The notes below the pieces were generated by a model, which did no database searches, had not been told where the DNA came from, and worked only from the letters and a program-made list of their open reading frames with translations. DNA of 64,000 nt, from positions 1,364,001-1,428,000 of the forward strand of contig NZ_FMCX01000001.1 in the NCBI RefSeq assembly GCF_900091555.1, given 5' to 3'. The stretch comes from Micromonospora mirobrigensis. Lineage in GTDB: Bacteria > Actinomycetota > Actinomycetes > Mycobacteriales > Micromonosporaceae. Below, piece after piece: positions 1 to 8,307 of the stretch (its first letter is position 1; each line of letters begins with the position of its first letter). A program made the position numbers and the translations under genes.

Positions 1-38
1 AACTGAAGCGCCGGTACGGCGTGACCCGGCTCCGCTGA
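1..38 (+). CDS. 3' end of an unidentified upstream gene
   Basis: The frame beginning at base 3 runs without interruption to a TGA at 36-38 and encodes a basic tail (LKRRYGVTRLR). It looks like the C-terminus of a gene lying mostly outside the window. Eleven codons are too few to identify a family, and chance reading is possible. Confidence 0.3.
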   Translation, partial: LKRRYGVTRLR

Positions 39-89
39 CCCTCGCTGACCTGCGGTTATGCGCTCGACTGTGCGCCGCGCCATACCGAT

Positions 90-119
90 TTGGTCGGCCA
101 GCCGATCATCACGTATGCT
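90..119 (+). promoter_or_regulatory. Possible promoter for the tRNA cluster
   Basis: A TTGGTC box at 90-95 and a TATGCT box at 114-119 are separated by 18 bases and lie about 70 bases upstream of tRNA-Glu. The spacing and the -10 box fit a housekeeping sigma factor, but the -35 match is only partial. Confidence 0.35.
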
Positions 120-191
120 TTCCAAGCCTCCGGCGGGGCCGGATGGGAGCAAGTCCGCTTGAAGTTGCGAGTGTGCAATGATGGCGGGGCC

Positions 192-264
192 GCCCTCATC
201 GTCTAGCGGCCCAGGACGTCGCCCTTTCAAGGCGGTAGCACGGGTTCGAATCCCGTTGGGGGCA
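192..264 (+). tRNA. tRNA-Glu (anticodon TTC)
   Basis: The 73-base sequence folds as a cloverleaf. The 7-bp acceptor stem pairs GCCCTCA with TGGGGGC and includes one G-U pair. The anticodon loop CTTTCAA carries TTC at 226-228, and the T arm is ACGGG-TTCGAAT-CCCGT. The discriminator is A264 and no CCA is encoded. It is the first of three clustered tRNAs. Confidence 0.97.
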
Positions 265-296
265 CGATCCGGCTTCGGTCGGAGGCAACAGAGCAA

Positions 297-370
297 GGTC
301 CTGTGGAGCAGTTGGAGTGCTCGCCGCCCTGTCAAGGCGGAGGTCGCGGGTTCAAGTCCCGTCAGGACCG
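297..370 (+). tRNA. tRNA-Asp (anticodon GTC)
   Basis: The 74-base cloverleaf has acceptor stem GGTCCTG/CAGGACC, anticodon GTC at 331-333 and T arm GCGGG-TTCAAGT-CCCGT. The discriminator is G370, and CCA is not encoded. It lies 32 bases after tRNA-Glu and is probably co-transcribed with it. Confidence 0.97.
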
Positions 371-454
371 CAAGCGCTGACGCCGCGCGATGTTTGCGCG
401 GCGTTCTGCGTATCGGAGCAGATACCCTCGCGGGTACGATGTTCCGAGCGGTAC

Positions 455-528
455 GGCCAGGTAGCTCAGTTGGTACGAGCGTCCGACTGAAAATCGGAAG
501 GTCGGCGGTTCGACCCCGCCCCTGGCCA
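455..528 (+). tRNA. tRNA-Phe (anticodon GAA)
   Basis: The 74-base cloverleaf has acceptor stem GGCCAGG/CCTGGCC, anticodon loop CTGAAAA with GAA at 489-491, and T arm GGCGG-TTCGACC-CCGCC. The discriminator is A528. It is the last tRNA of the cluster and is followed by a terminator hairpin. Confidence 0.97.
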
Positions 529-552
529 CATAGCCTTTCGCCGGGCTACAGA

Positions 553-592
553 GATCCCCACCAGCGGAAACGCGGGTGGGGATCTTGCTTTT
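553..592 (+). terminator. Rho-independent terminator of the tRNA cluster
   Basis: GATCCCCACC at 553-562 pairs perfectly with GGTGGGGATC at 575-584 around a 12-base loop. The stem is followed by TTGCTTTT, which is unusually T-rich for this genome. Confidence 0.85.
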
Positions 593-640
593 CCCGGGCC
601 CCGACGGCCTTCACCGGCCGCCTCGCGGCCCCGCGCCGGG

Positions 641-967
641 TCAGCGTCGGACCAGCGTCCACCACCCCAGCGCGCCCAGCACGAGCAGCAGCGCCACCGC
701 GAACAGGACGCTGCCGACCGGGTGCGGCACGGAGGCGAGGGACGGCACCTGCTGGACCAGCACGCCCGCACCGATCAGGGCCACCGTGCCACCCCACCGG
801 ACCGGCTCGGACCGCTGGGCCGCCGTCAGGTGGGCGACCCGCACCCAGGCCACCGGGAACCGTCGCGTCACCGCCACCCGCCCGCCGATCAGCACCAGGC
901 CGAAGCCGAGGGCCACCAGAACGAGACGCAGGGCCAGCGCCACCGGATCAGGGTCATCCACACTCAT
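641..967 (-). CDS. Small multi-pass membrane protein, unknown function
   Basis: The product has about 108 residues with three hydrophobic stretches, each long enough to span the membrane (roughly residues 9-30, 60-78 and 83-102), and a short basic C-terminus (VRR). The ATG giving MSVDDPD is preferred because an earlier in-frame ATG adds only MMGR. No family was recognised. The gene is convergent with the tRNA cluster, which ends at a strong hairpin. Confidence 0.7.
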   Translation of the reverse strand: MSVDDPDPVALALRLVLVALGFGLVLIGGRVAVTRRFPVAWVRVAHLTAAQRSEPVRWGGTVALIGAGVLVQQVPSLASVPHPVGSVLFAVALLLVLGALGWWTLVRR

Positions 968-1036
968 GCGACCCATCATTCAAGCGCTGTCAATTCCCGC
1001 CCACGGCCGTTGCCGTCCTGCCGTACGCTGCCGCTC

Positions 1037-1444
1037 ATGAGAGCAGCCGGCACGTTCACCGTCGCGGCCTTCGTCCCCACCGAGCTGGTGCCGGAGCCCG
1101 CCGTCAAGACCGCGCTGCCGGTGGGGATCTCCAAGCTGGAGAAGCGCTACACCGGCGAGGTGGAGGGGCGCTCGGCGACGCTCTTCACCGCCGCGTACGA
1201 CCAGGCGGCGGGCGTCGGCACGTACGTGGCCATGGAGTCGTTCGAGGGCTCGCTGAACGGGCGGCACGGGGCCTTCAACTTCGTCCACTCCGCGGCCACC
1301 TCCGGCAGCGACCGCAGCGGCGAGTTCTTCACGATCGTGCCGTCCAGCGGCACCGGCGAACTCGCCGGCATCACCGGCACCGGCGGGCTGGCCGTGGACG
1401 CCGACGGCAGCCACCGGATCTGGTTCGACTACCAGATCGGCTGA
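1037..1444 (+). CDS. DUF3224 domain protein
   Basis: The 135-residue product has no signal peptide. It matches the DUF3224 family, small barrel proteins often compared to allene oxide cyclase. The typical pattern is visible: an early TFTVAAF strand, the YTGEVEG segment, the middle YVAMESFEGSLNGRHGAFNF segment and a terminal HRIWFDYQI strand. In-frame codons upstream of this ATG do not look like a continuation of the family, so the ATG is taken as the start. The physiological role is not known for the family. Confidence 0.85.
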   Translation: MRAAGTFTVAAFVPTELVPEPAVKTALPVGISKLEKRYTGEVEGRSATLFTAAYDQAAGVGTYVAMESFEGSLNGRHGAFNFVHSAATSGSDRSGEFFTIVPSSGTGELAGITGTGGLAVDADGSHRIWFDYQIG

Positions 1445-1454
1445 GGAGAGCACG

Positions 1455-1640
1455 ATGGCGAGGTTCGTCGTACCCCTCGTCTGCCTGGTGGCGCTGTTCG
1501 CCTTCTACCGGCTGAACCAGCGGCTCGTCGACCGTAAGGGCCTGGACCATCGGCCGTACTTCGTACCCAGCCTGTGGGGTCCGCTCGGTACGCTGATCAT
1601 CGTGCTGGCGCAGCCCCTGGGCTGGGCACGGCGTCCCTGA
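1455..1640 (+). CDS. Small membrane protein, unknown function
   Basis: A 61-residue product with an N-terminal hydrophobic helix (residues 4-18), a charged middle (RLNQRLVDRKG) and a second hydrophobic stretch (about 42-55). AGGAG lies about 5 bases before the ATG. The gene follows the DUF3224 gene by 10 bases, so the two are probably co-transcribed. Confidence 0.6.
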   Translation: MARFVVPLVCLVALFAFYRLNQRLVDRKGLDHRPYFVPSLWGPLGTLIIVLAQPLGWARRP

Positions 1641-1655
1641 GCGTCAGGAGGGCCG

Positions 1656-2540
1656 CTACCGGTCCGGACGCTGCTGCCCCTGGCGGCGCTGGGCGATACC
1701 GCCCTGGATCGCCTCCCAGACGCTCCGCCCGGCCTGGCGCAGGCTCTCCCCCGCCTGGGAGGTGAGCTGCCCGCCGCCGCGTTCGCCCGTCTCGCCGCGT
1801 TCGGCCTGCTCCGCCGGCCCGGCCGACGGCTCCCCTGCCTCCTTCTCCTGCTCCGACGCGGCCGGTCGGGGCTGCTCCTCGGGCGGCGCGGCCGGTTCCT
1901 CGGGCGGCAGGCCCGCCGGCGGCTCCGGCGACGGTCCGACCGGTGCCCCGGGCCCCGCGGACGGCTCGGTGGTGAGGCCACCCGCCGGCGCCTCGGGCGG
2001 TCGCGGGCCGGACTGCACGTCGGCCTGGGTCCGCAACGCCTCGTTGGTCACCCGGTTGATCGACCCGAACTGCCGCCCGGCCTGGTCGGCCGCCCCCTCG
2101 ATCGCGCCCAGCGGATCCCCGACCACGGAGGCGGCCTCGTCGGTGATCCGGGTCGCCGCGCGGGTGGCGTCCGCGACGCCCAGCTCGGCGGTCCGGGCCA
2201 GCGCAAGGATGATCTCCGGGTTGCGGTCGATCGTGGTCAGCGCCCGGTCGAGGATGTCCACCAGCTTCTCCAGGCGCACCTTGAGCAGCGCCTCCGCGTG
2301 CACCCCGGTGATGTCCAGCTCGACCCCCTCGATGTGCACCCGCACCCCGGCGTCCAGCTGCAGCAGGTTCGCCAGCCGGGTCCGCAGCGACACGTCGGCG
2401 TCGAGGCGGTCCACCGCCAGCCGGATGGACTCGACCGACACCTCCGGTATGTCGAGCAGGACGTCCGGTTCGACGTCCCGACCGACGGCCCGCTGCCCGG
2501 TCCGCTCCGGCTCCTGCTGTCCGGCTCCGCTCTCGCCCAT
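1656..2540 (-). CDS. Conserved actinobacterial protein with a disordered C-terminal half
   Basis: The 294-residue product has an ordered region at about residues 25-170, with alternating strands and helices (LDIPEVSVESIRLAVDRLDADV, then an amphipathic helix containing ALLKVRLEKLVDILDRAL). It then has a long Pro/Glu/Gly/Ala-rich tail. The start chosen (MGESGAG) has GGGAG about 5 bases upstream; an earlier ATG would add 25 Arg-rich residues. The middle segment is of a type seen in many actinobacterial hypothetical proteins. No function can be given. Confidence 0.75.
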   Translation of the reverse strand: MGESGAGQQEPERTGQRAVGRDVEPDVLLDIPEVSVESIRLAVDRLDADVSLRTRLANLLQLDAGVRVHIEGVELDITGVHAEALLKVRLEKLVDILDRALTTIDRNPEIILALARTAELGVADATRAATRITDEAASVVGDPLGAIEGAADQAGRQFGSINRVTNEALRTQADVQSGPRPPEAPAGGLTTEPSAGPGAPVGPSPEPPAGLPPEEPAAPPEEQPRPAASEQEKEAGEPSAGPAEQAERGETGERGGGQLTSQAGESLRQAGRSVWEAIQGGIAQRRQGQQRPDR

Positions 2541-2762
2541 CGCTCCCCGCTCACCCCGCCGATCCCGCGTCCGCCACGGACCCGTGCGGCGGTTACCCGC
2601 TTTCCGCTCCGCCATCCACCGGCTGCGGGGCGCTCACCTGGGACGACCCGCAGACCCAGCCGGACGGGCGTACGGCTGTCGGAATGGCGGCCGGATCACG
2701 GTCGTGAAGCGGTCCCGCCGCGAAGCTGCGTGGTCGGGCATGAGCCGGTATGGTCCGGGCCT

Positions 2763-3275
2763 ATGGGACAGGAGATGGCCGCACCGGGCGACCTCCGCCA
2801 GGACTGCGACCGGTACTGGCTACGGACCACCCTCCTCGCCCCAGCGCCCGCGGAGCGGGCGTTCGCCGTCTTCACCGGCGCGATGAAGGACTGGTGGGTC
2901 CACGAGTACACCTGGTCCGGGCCGCGCGCCCTGGCCGAGCTCGGGATGGAGCCGCGCGCCGGCGGCCTGCTCTACGAGATCGGCCCGTACGGGTTCCGCA
3001 GCGACTGGGGGCGGGTGCTCACCTGGGACCCGCCCCGGCGGCTCGTCTTCACCTGGCAGATCGGCCCGGACCGCGTGCCGCTGCCCGATCCCGCGCTGGC
3101 CAGCGAGGTCGAGGTCCGCTTCGAACCCGAGGGCGAGGGGCGGACCCGGGTCGTGGTGGAGCACCGGCACTTCGACCGGCACGGCGCCGCCGCAGAGGGC
3201 TACCGCCAGGCGCTCACCGCCGGCTGGCACGAGCTGCTGTCCCGCTATCTCGCCTCGGTGACCCGGCAGGGCTGA
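2763..3275 (+). CDS. SRPBCC / AHSA1-type START-like protein
   Basis: The 170-residue product has the helix-grip fold signature of the activator-of-Hsp90-ATPase-1-like (AHSA1, SRPBCC) group: an early strand leading into PAERAFAVFTGAMKDWW, then GGLLYEIG, W.RVLTWDPPRRLVFTW, a charged strand (EVEVRFEPEGEGRTRVVVEHR) and a C-terminal helix GWHELLSRYL. These proteins bind hydrophobic ligands in a cavity. The ligand here is unknown. The ATG at MGQEMAAP is chosen because the fold starts soon after it. Confidence 0.85.
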   Translation: MGQEMAAPGDLRQDCDRYWLRTTLLAPAPAERAFAVFTGAMKDWWVHEYTWSGPRALAELGMEPRAGGLLYEIGPYGFRSDWGRVLTWDPPRRLVFTWQIGPDRVPLPDPALASEVEVRFEPEGEGRTRVVVEHRHFDRHGAAAEGYRQALTAGWHELLSRYLASVTRQG

Positions 3276-3324
3276 CCGCCGGCCCGGCCGTTCTGCGGCA
3301 ACCGGGCCCCGCCGAGCGCCGCCG

Positions 3325-4029
3325 TCAGTGGGGCAGCGGGCGGGGGCGGGCGGACGCGGCGACGCCCGGATCCCCGAGGTCGGCGCGTCGGCCGGCCGCC
3401 GCGCCCGAGCCGAATCCGCCACCGGCCAGCCGGCGGGGCGCCGCGGTGCGCAGCCGGGGGTACGCCTCGGCGAGCCGCCGCTCGACCCGACCGGACCGGT
3501 CGGCCAGCACCAGGGCGACGGACGGGGCACCGGAGCCTTCGACGGCGTCCGCCTCGGCGGCCCGAAGTCGTTCCCCGATCACCTGGGCGAAACCGGCGAG
3601 CCAGGACCGGCGGAAGGCGCCGGGGTGCTCCCCGGCGGGCACGGGCGTGCCGGCCAGCCCGTGCGCGGCCTGCACCAGCAGTGAGGTGAAGAGCAGGTCG
3701 ACCCGTTCCAGGTCGCTGGCGAAGCCGAAGAGGTGCAGCACGAAGCCGCTGCCCTGCTGGCGGCGTACGCAGCGGCAACGCAGCGGGTCGGCGACCGCGG
3801 CGAGCAGGCCGGCCTTGTCCCGGGCGTACGGGGCGAACACCTCGACCTGCCGGTCCCCGACCGGGTCGCTGGCCGGGTCACGGGCGGCGAGCAGCGCCCG
3901 GTCGACGCCGTAGCGGGCGATCAGCTCGGTGGCCTTGGCGGTGAAGGCGGCGGACTCCTGCGGCGTGCAGGCCGGGTCCTCGGCCTGGGCGAGCAGCTTG
4001 CGCACCTTGCTGAGCATGGCCTCGGACAT
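3325..4029 (-). CDS. DUF2786 domain protein
   Basis: The N-terminal 40 residues match DUF2786 (KVRKLLAQAEDP...ESAAFTAKATELIARYGVD), a small helical module found in actinobacterial and phage-related proteins. The remainder is a helical domain (HLFGFASDLERVDLLFTSLLVQAAHGL...RRSWLAGFAQVIGERL) ending in a Gly/Ala/Arg-rich tail. The start at MSEAML is preferred. An ATG 39 bases upstream, with no clear ribosome site, would add MSAASPACDSSDA. The function is unknown. Confidence 0.8.
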   Translation of the reverse strand: MSEAMLSKVRKLLAQAEDPACTPQESAAFTAKATELIARYGVDRALLAARDPASDPVGDRQVEVFAPYARDKAGLLAAVADPLRCRCVRRQQGSGFVLHLFGFASDLERVDLLFTSLLVQAAHGLAGTPVPAGEHPGAFRRSWLAGFAQVIGERLRAAEADAVEGSGAPSVALVLADRSGRVERRLAEAYPRLRTAAPRRLAGGGFGSGAAAGRRADLGDPGVAASARPRPLPH

Positions 4030-4139
4030 GGCATCAGAGCTATCACAGGCGGGGCTTGCGGCAGACATCGACCGGTACCATCACCACGCTCAGCTCCCTG
4101 TCCGCAACACAGGGTCCATTCCACCCCCTGGAGGCACCC

Positions 4140-4556
4140 ATGGCACATCCGGTCGTCCGCCTGATCGCCGTGACCGCGGCGTTTCCCCTGCTCGCCGTCG
4201 GGTCACCCGCGTCGGCCGCCGAGCCGGACGACGGCCCGGTCGGCATCGCCACGACCTGCTACGGCGGCGCCGTCCGCTCGTACTTCGAGACCGGCAGCTG
4301 GGGCGGCGAGGCGGGCACCTACCGCACCACCAGCCGGTGCCGGGACATCAACGTCCGCAACGCCAGCGCCTTCGGCACGGAGGCGTGCGTGATCTTCGTG
4401 GACAAGACCGACGGCTGCAACCGCTGGACGTACCTGCCGGCGAAGTCGGGCTGGATCGCGGTGGCGACCGACGTCCGGGACGGGGTGAACTTCCGGGTCC
4501 GCTTCGACAACCTGCGCTACGAGTACGAGCCGCTGGTGGCGTACCACGCGTTCTGA
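4140..4556 (+). CDS. Small secreted Cys-containing protein
   Basis: GGAGG lies eight bases before this ATG. The 138-residue product starts with a signal peptide (hydrophobic residues about 7-22, cleavage after ASA). The mature part has four Cys (TCYGG, SRCRD, EACVI, DGCNR), consistent with two disulfides, and is rich in aromatic residues. No enzyme motif was seen. Similar small exported proteins of unknown function are common in Streptomyces and Micromonospora. Confidence 0.8.
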   Translation: MAHPVVRLIAVTAAFPLLAVGSPASAAEPDDGPVGIATTCYGGAVRSYFETGSWGGEAGTYRTTSRCRDINVRNASAFGTEACVIFVDKTDGCNRWTYLPAKSGWIAVATDVRDGVNFRVRFDNLRYEYEPLVAYHAF

Positions 4557-4566
4557 CCGTCGTGGG

Positions 4567-4603
4567 GTCGCGGCGCCCGCTCCCCAGGACCGGGCGCCGC
4601 GAC
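4567..4603. terminator. Bidirectional terminator hairpin
   Basis: A 13-bp perfect stem (GTCGCGGCGCCCG with CGGGCGCCGCGAC) has an 11-base loop. It sits between two convergent genes, so it can end transcripts from both sides. Confidence 0.75.
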
Positions 4604-4604
4604 G

Positions 4605-4997
4605 TCATGGGGTGTCGCGGCTGCGCAGTGTCGCCACCGTCGAGCCGGCGAGGGTGAGCAGGCAGTCCGGCAGCAGGCCGTCGGCGACGGCCGCGCCGAA
4701 GAGCGCCTCCCCGGTGTCCGCGTCGTGGTTGGCGTACGCGCTGACGAACCGGGCCACCCAGCGGGTGTCGTAGCCGGCCTGGTCGATGCCGGGGAAGTCC
4801 AGGGCCGCACCGGTCGTGGCCGGCGCGTCCCCGAGCATGGTCGCGGCCAGGCACCAGGCCACGCCGTACGCCCCGGCGAGGCCGGATCGGTCGACCACCG
4901 CGTCGAAGGTGCCGACGACGCCGTCGCCGTCGCCGGAGAGCGCGGAGCGGAGCACGGCCGCGGCGTCGTCGAGGGTCTGCTCTGGCAGGTCGGTCAC
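4605..4997 (-). CDS. Conserved hypothetical protein
   Basis: About 130 residues, largely helical, starting from a GTG that gives VTDLPEQTLDDAAAVLRSAL. A longer reading from 5114 adds 39 basic residues of low-complexity type and is less likely. Conserved-looking patches include GVAWCLAATMLGD, DTRWVARFVSAYANHDADTGEALF and a terminal STVATLRS. No catalytic motif or known family was recognised. The start is uncertain because no clear ribosome site was found for either choice. Confidence 0.6.
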   Translation of the reverse strand: MTDLPEQTLDDAAAVLRSALSGDGDGVVGTFDAVVDRSGLAGAYGVAWCLAATMLGDAPATTGAALDFPGIDQAGYDTRWVARFVSAYANHDADTGEALFGAAVADGLLPDCLLTLAGSTVATLRSRDTP

Positions 4998-5163
4998 CTG
5001 CCGAACAGTAGGACGGCCGGTCAAGCGGTGACCCTCACGGAGCTGCCGGTCACCCCACGTGACGGTGGGCTGTCGACGAACCGACTGACCCGCCTCCACG
5101 ATCCCGCCGGCCACGGCGGCACGCTAATGTGCGCAGCGGACCTTCGCCGGAGGAAGGACGACC

Positions 5164-6495
5164 ATGCTCGTTTCACGCGGTTCGCGCGCCAAGGCCCTGG
5201 TGGCCTGCGCGACGCTCCTGCTCGCCACCAGCGCGTGTGGGGACGACAAGCCCGAAGAGGAGCCCGGGGCCGCCCAGGTGCGCCTCTACGGCACCGACGG
5301 CAACATGCTCAACTCCTTCCCCGCGGAGTTGAAGGATCGGGCCGACCTGGTCGACGGCATGAAGGGCACCACCCCGCTCACGCCGTTGCCCGACGACTTC
5401 AAGAAGCGGCTACTGTCCGTCGACCCGGACCTGACCGACTTCCTCTACTCCGCCGAGGCGTACGACGCGGTGGCGATCAGCGCGCTCGCCACCCAGCTCG
5501 CCGGGACCACCGAGCCCCGGGCGATCGCCCGGCAGATCGTCGGTGTGACCAACAACGGGCAGCGCTGCGAGACGGTGGCGCTCTGCCTGCGGCTGGCCCG
5601 CGAGGGCCGGGACATCGAGTACCGGAGTGTGTCGCTGACCCGGGCGGGGTTCACCGACGCCGGGGAGCCGGCCACGGCCAGCTACGCGACCCTGCACTTC
5701 GACGGCGAAAAGATCAACGACGGCAAGACCGAGTTCGTCGGCGCGGGCGACGAGTCCGGCGCCAGCACGAAGTCGCCGCCGAAGCCGCGGAAGCAGGGCG
5801 GCGGCAAGGCCGGTCCGCTGATCCTCGGCGGGCTGCTCCCGCAGACCGGTGACCTGGCCCTGGCCAACCCGCCGCTGGCCGCCGGCGTCGCCCTCGCGCT
5901 GCGCGACGTCAACGCCGCGGGTGGGGTGCTCGGCAAGCCGGTGACCTGGATCCCGGGCGACGACGGCACCAACCCGGCGATCGCCAAGGCCACCGTCGCC
6001 AGGCACGTCGCGGCGGGCGTGCAGGTCATCATCGGCGCCGGCGCGTCGGGCATCTCCCGGGAGGTGCTGCCGCAGGTGGCGGCCGCCGGGCGGGTGCTCT
6101 TCTCACCGTCCAACACCGACGCCGGGCTGACCTCGGTGGACGACAAGGGCCTCTACTTCCGTACCGCCCCGCCGGACAGCCTCCAGGGCCGCGCCCTGGC
6201 CGACGTGATCCTGCGCGACGGCCCGCACAAGATCGCCCTGGTGGCCCGGAAGGACTCCTACGGCGAGGGCCTCCAGGAGAGCGTCCGGGCCCAGCTGGAG
6301 GGCGCCGGCATCGGCGCCGACCAGATGAAGCTGGTGACCTACGAGCCGCCGGCCAAGGGGAAGACGGTCGACTTCGCCGCCGGCGCCGCCGAGATCAAGA
6401 GCTTCCGGGCCGACGCGGTGCTGCTGATCGGCTTCGGCGAGTCGGCCGCCGTGATCAGCGCGCTGGCCGATGCCGGGGTGCCGATCCGGCACTGA
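5164..6495 (+). CDS. ABC-type branched-chain amino acid substrate-binding lipoprotein
   Basis: The 443-residue product begins with a lipoprotein signal (ALVACATLLLATSAC, lipobox ATSAC with Cys at residue 25). The first domain (about residues 30-200) is atypical and contains a paired-Cys segment, CETVALCLR. From residue about 215 the chain is a Peripla_BP_6/LivK-like fold: ILGGLLPQTGDLALANPPLAAGVALALRDVNAAGGVLG, then VIIGAGASGISREVLPQV, VLFSPSNTDAGLT and KIALVARKDSYGEGL. No permease or ATPase gene lies nearby, so it may act as an orphan sensor or binding protein. The chain ends soon after the second lobe begins to close, which is shorter than a complete type I binding domain. Confidence 0.85.
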   Translation: MLVSRGSRAKALVACATLLLATSACGDDKPEEEPGAAQVRLYGTDGNMLNSFPAELKDRADLVDGMKGTTPLTPLPDDFKKRLLSVDPDLTDFLYSAEAYDAVAISALATQLAGTTEPRAIARQIVGVTNNGQRCETVALCLRLAREGRDIEYRSVSLTRAGFTDAGEPATASYATLHFDGEKINDGKTEFVGAGDESGASTKSPPKPRKQGGGKAGPLILGGLLPQTGDLALANPPLAAGVALALRDVNAAGGVLGKPVTWIPGDDGTNPAIAKATVARHVAAGVQVIIGAGASGISREVLPQVAAAGRVLFSPSNTDAGLTSVDDKGLYFRTAPPDSLQGRALADVILRDGPHKIALVARKDSYGEGLQESVRAQLEGAGIGADQMKLVTYEPPAKGKTVDFAAGAAEIKSFRADAVLLIGFGESAAVISALADAGVPIRH

Positions 6496-6500
6496 ACGTG

Positions 6501-6537
6501 GACGGGGCCGCACCGGGCGAGCCGGTGCGGCCCCGTC
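6501..6537. terminator. Bidirectional terminator hairpin
   Basis: A 16-bp perfect stem (GACGGGGCCGCACCGG with CCGGTGCGGCCCCGTC) has a 5-base loop. It lies between the convergent binding-protein gene and the enoyl-CoA hydratase gene. Confidence 0.85.
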
Positions 6538-6551
6538 GTGTCCGGGCGCGT

Positions 6552-7295
6552 TCAGCGGGAGCGGCGGCGCTCCAGGAACTCGGTCATCCGGCGGTGCTTC
6601 TCCTCGTCCTCGAAGAGCACCGCCTGGCTGAGCAGGTCCAGCTGGGGGTGGGCGGCCGGCGGGGAGTCCACCGCCAGCTTGGTCAGTCGCAGCGCCAGCG
6701 CGGAGCCCTTGGCGATCTCGTCGAGCAGGGCGTGCGCGGTCGCCAGCAGCTCCGCCGGCTCGGCCACCACCCGGTTGACCAGGCCGATCCGCAGCGCCTC
6801 CTCGGCGTCGACCCGCCGGCCGGTGAAGAGCAGCTCCTTGGCCCGGGCCTCACCGATCAGCGCCGGCAGCCGATAGGTCGCGCCCGCGCCGGCCAGGATG
6901 CCGAGCCGCACCTCGGGCTGCCCGAACACCGCACGGTCCGTGCAGACCCGAAGATCGCAGGCGTACGCCAGCTCGGCGCCCCCGCCCAGCGCCGGACCGT
7001 CCACGGCGGCCACGGTGGGCATCGGCAGCGCCCGGATCCGGGCGAAGGCGGCCTGGTTGATGGCGGCGAGGGCGTCGAGCCGGCCGCGTTCCCGCAGCTG
7101 GGCGATGTCCGCCCCGCCGGCGAAGATGCCCTCCGCCCCGCCGGTGAGCAGCAGCAGCCGGGGGTTCGCCTCCAGCTCGGCGCAGACCGCGTGCAGCTCG
7201 CCGATCAGGTCCGCGTCGATGGCGTTGCGCTTCTCCGGCCGGTCCAGGGTCACCACCAGCCGGTCCGGCCGCTCCTCGATCCGCAGCCCGGTCAT
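6552..7295 (-). CDS. Enoyl-CoA hydratase/isomerase family protein
   Basis: The 247-residue product is a full-length crotonase. It has the oxyanion-hole segments IFAGGADIAQLRERGR and DGPALGGGAELAYACDLRVC, followed by GQPEVRLGILAGAGATYRLP and the C-terminal helices. The two acid positions usually used by true hydratases fall in GAELAYACD and in GQPEVRLGI. It should act on short or medium enoyl-CoA thioesters. Its ATG overlaps the stop of the upstream dehydrogenase gene by 4 bases, indicating translational coupling in a beta-oxidation pair. Confidence 0.9.
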   Translation of the reverse strand: MTGLRIEERPDRLVVTLDRPEKRNAIDADLIGELHAVCAELEANPRLLLLTGGAEGIFAGGADIAQLRERGRLDALAAINQAAFARIRALPMPTVAAVDGPALGGGAELAYACDLRVCTDRAVFGQPEVRLGILAGAGATYRLPALIGEARAKELLFTGRRVDAEEALRIGLVNRVVAEPAELLATAHALLDEIAKGSALALRLTKLAVDSPPAAHPQLDLLSQAVLFEDEEKHRRMTEFLERRRSR

Positions 7296-8149
7296 GAGCG
7301 GGCACCGTCCTTCCAGGTGTAGAAGCCCTGGCCGGACTTCTTGCCCAGCCTGCCGTCGGCCACCATCTCCACCAGCAGCGGCGGCGGCGCGAACCGGTCC
7401 CCGTACGCGGCCTGGAGGGTGCGGGCGATGTCCAGCCGCACGTCCAGCCCGACCAGGTCGGTCAGCTCCAGCGGGCCCACCGGGTGCCGGTAGCCGAGCA
7501 CCATCGCCTTGTCGATGTCGGCCGGGGCGGCCACCCCGTCGGCGACCATCCGGATCGCCTCCAGGCCGAGGGTGACCCCGAGGCGGGAGGTGGCGAAGCC
7601 GGGCATGTCGCGTACGACGACGGGGTCCTTGCCCAGCCGCCCGGCGAGCGCGACGGCTGCGTCGGTGGTCTCCCGCGCGGTGGCCGGGCCCACCACGACC
7701 TCCAGCAGCGCCATCGCCCAGACCGGGTTGAAGAAGTGCAGCCCGATGAAGTCGGCCGGCCGGTCCAGCCCCTCGGCCAGCTCGGCGATCGGGATGCTGG
7801 AGGTGTTGCTGCCCAGCAGCACCGGCTGCCGTCCCTCGGCCTCGCGGAGCACCGCCCGCTTGAGGTCCAGCCGTTCCGGCACCGCCTCGACGATCACGTC
7901 GGGCCGCTCGGCGACCTCGGCGAGACCGGCCCGCAGAGTGAGCCGCTCCCGGTTGGCGGCCGCGTCCGCGGCGGTCAGCTTGCCCCGCGCGACCCCCCGT
8001 TCCCACAGCTCGCCGAGGCGCGTCACGGCGGCGGCGCCGCGCGCCGGGTCCACCTCGACCAGCTCGACGCGGTAGCCCGCGCCGGCCGCCACGTACGCGA
8101 TGCCGAGCCCCATGGTGCCGGCCCCGACGACGACAAAACGACCACTCAT
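7292..8149 (-). CDS. 3-hydroxyacyl-CoA (3-hydroxybutyryl-CoA) dehydrogenase
   Basis: The 285-residue product starts with the NAD-binding Rossmann motif VVVGAGTMGLGIA. It continues with the family segments EAVPERLDLKRAVLRE, LLGSNTSSIPIAELAEGLDRP, DFIGLHFFNPVWAMALLEVV, GRLGKDPVVVRDMPGFATSRLG and GYRHPVGPLELTDLVGLDVRLDI. The catalytic His is in GLHFFNP. GGAGGAG lies seven bases before the ATG. The length matches the single-function FadB2/Hbd type. It oxidises L-3-hydroxyacyl-CoA made by the adjacent hydratase. Confidence 0.92.
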   Translation of the reverse strand: MSGRFVVVGAGTMGLGIAYVAAGAGYRVELVEVDPARGAAAVTRLGELWERGVARGKLTAADAAANRERLTLRAGLAEVAERPDVIVEAVPERLDLKRAVLREAEGRQPVLLGSNTSSIPIAELAEGLDRPADFIGLHFFNPVWAMALLEVVVGPATARETTDAAVALAGRLGKDPVVVRDMPGFATSRLGVTLGLEAIRMVADGVAAPADIDKAMVLGYRHPVGPLELTDLVGLDVRLDIARTLQAAYGDRFAPPPLLVEMVADGRLGKKSGQGFYTWKDGARS

Positions 8150-8307
8150 GACGCTCCTCCGCTGCGGACGGCGGCGCACGGGGTCTCCGTCGCGCGGGGC
8201 CGCTCGCTCATGGGTGCGACCCTATGCAGCAGCCCCGCGGACGGCATGCGTGGGGGCCGGCCGGATCGGGTACTGACGGCCGTCAACCGAGGGAAGGAAC
8301 TGTGGAC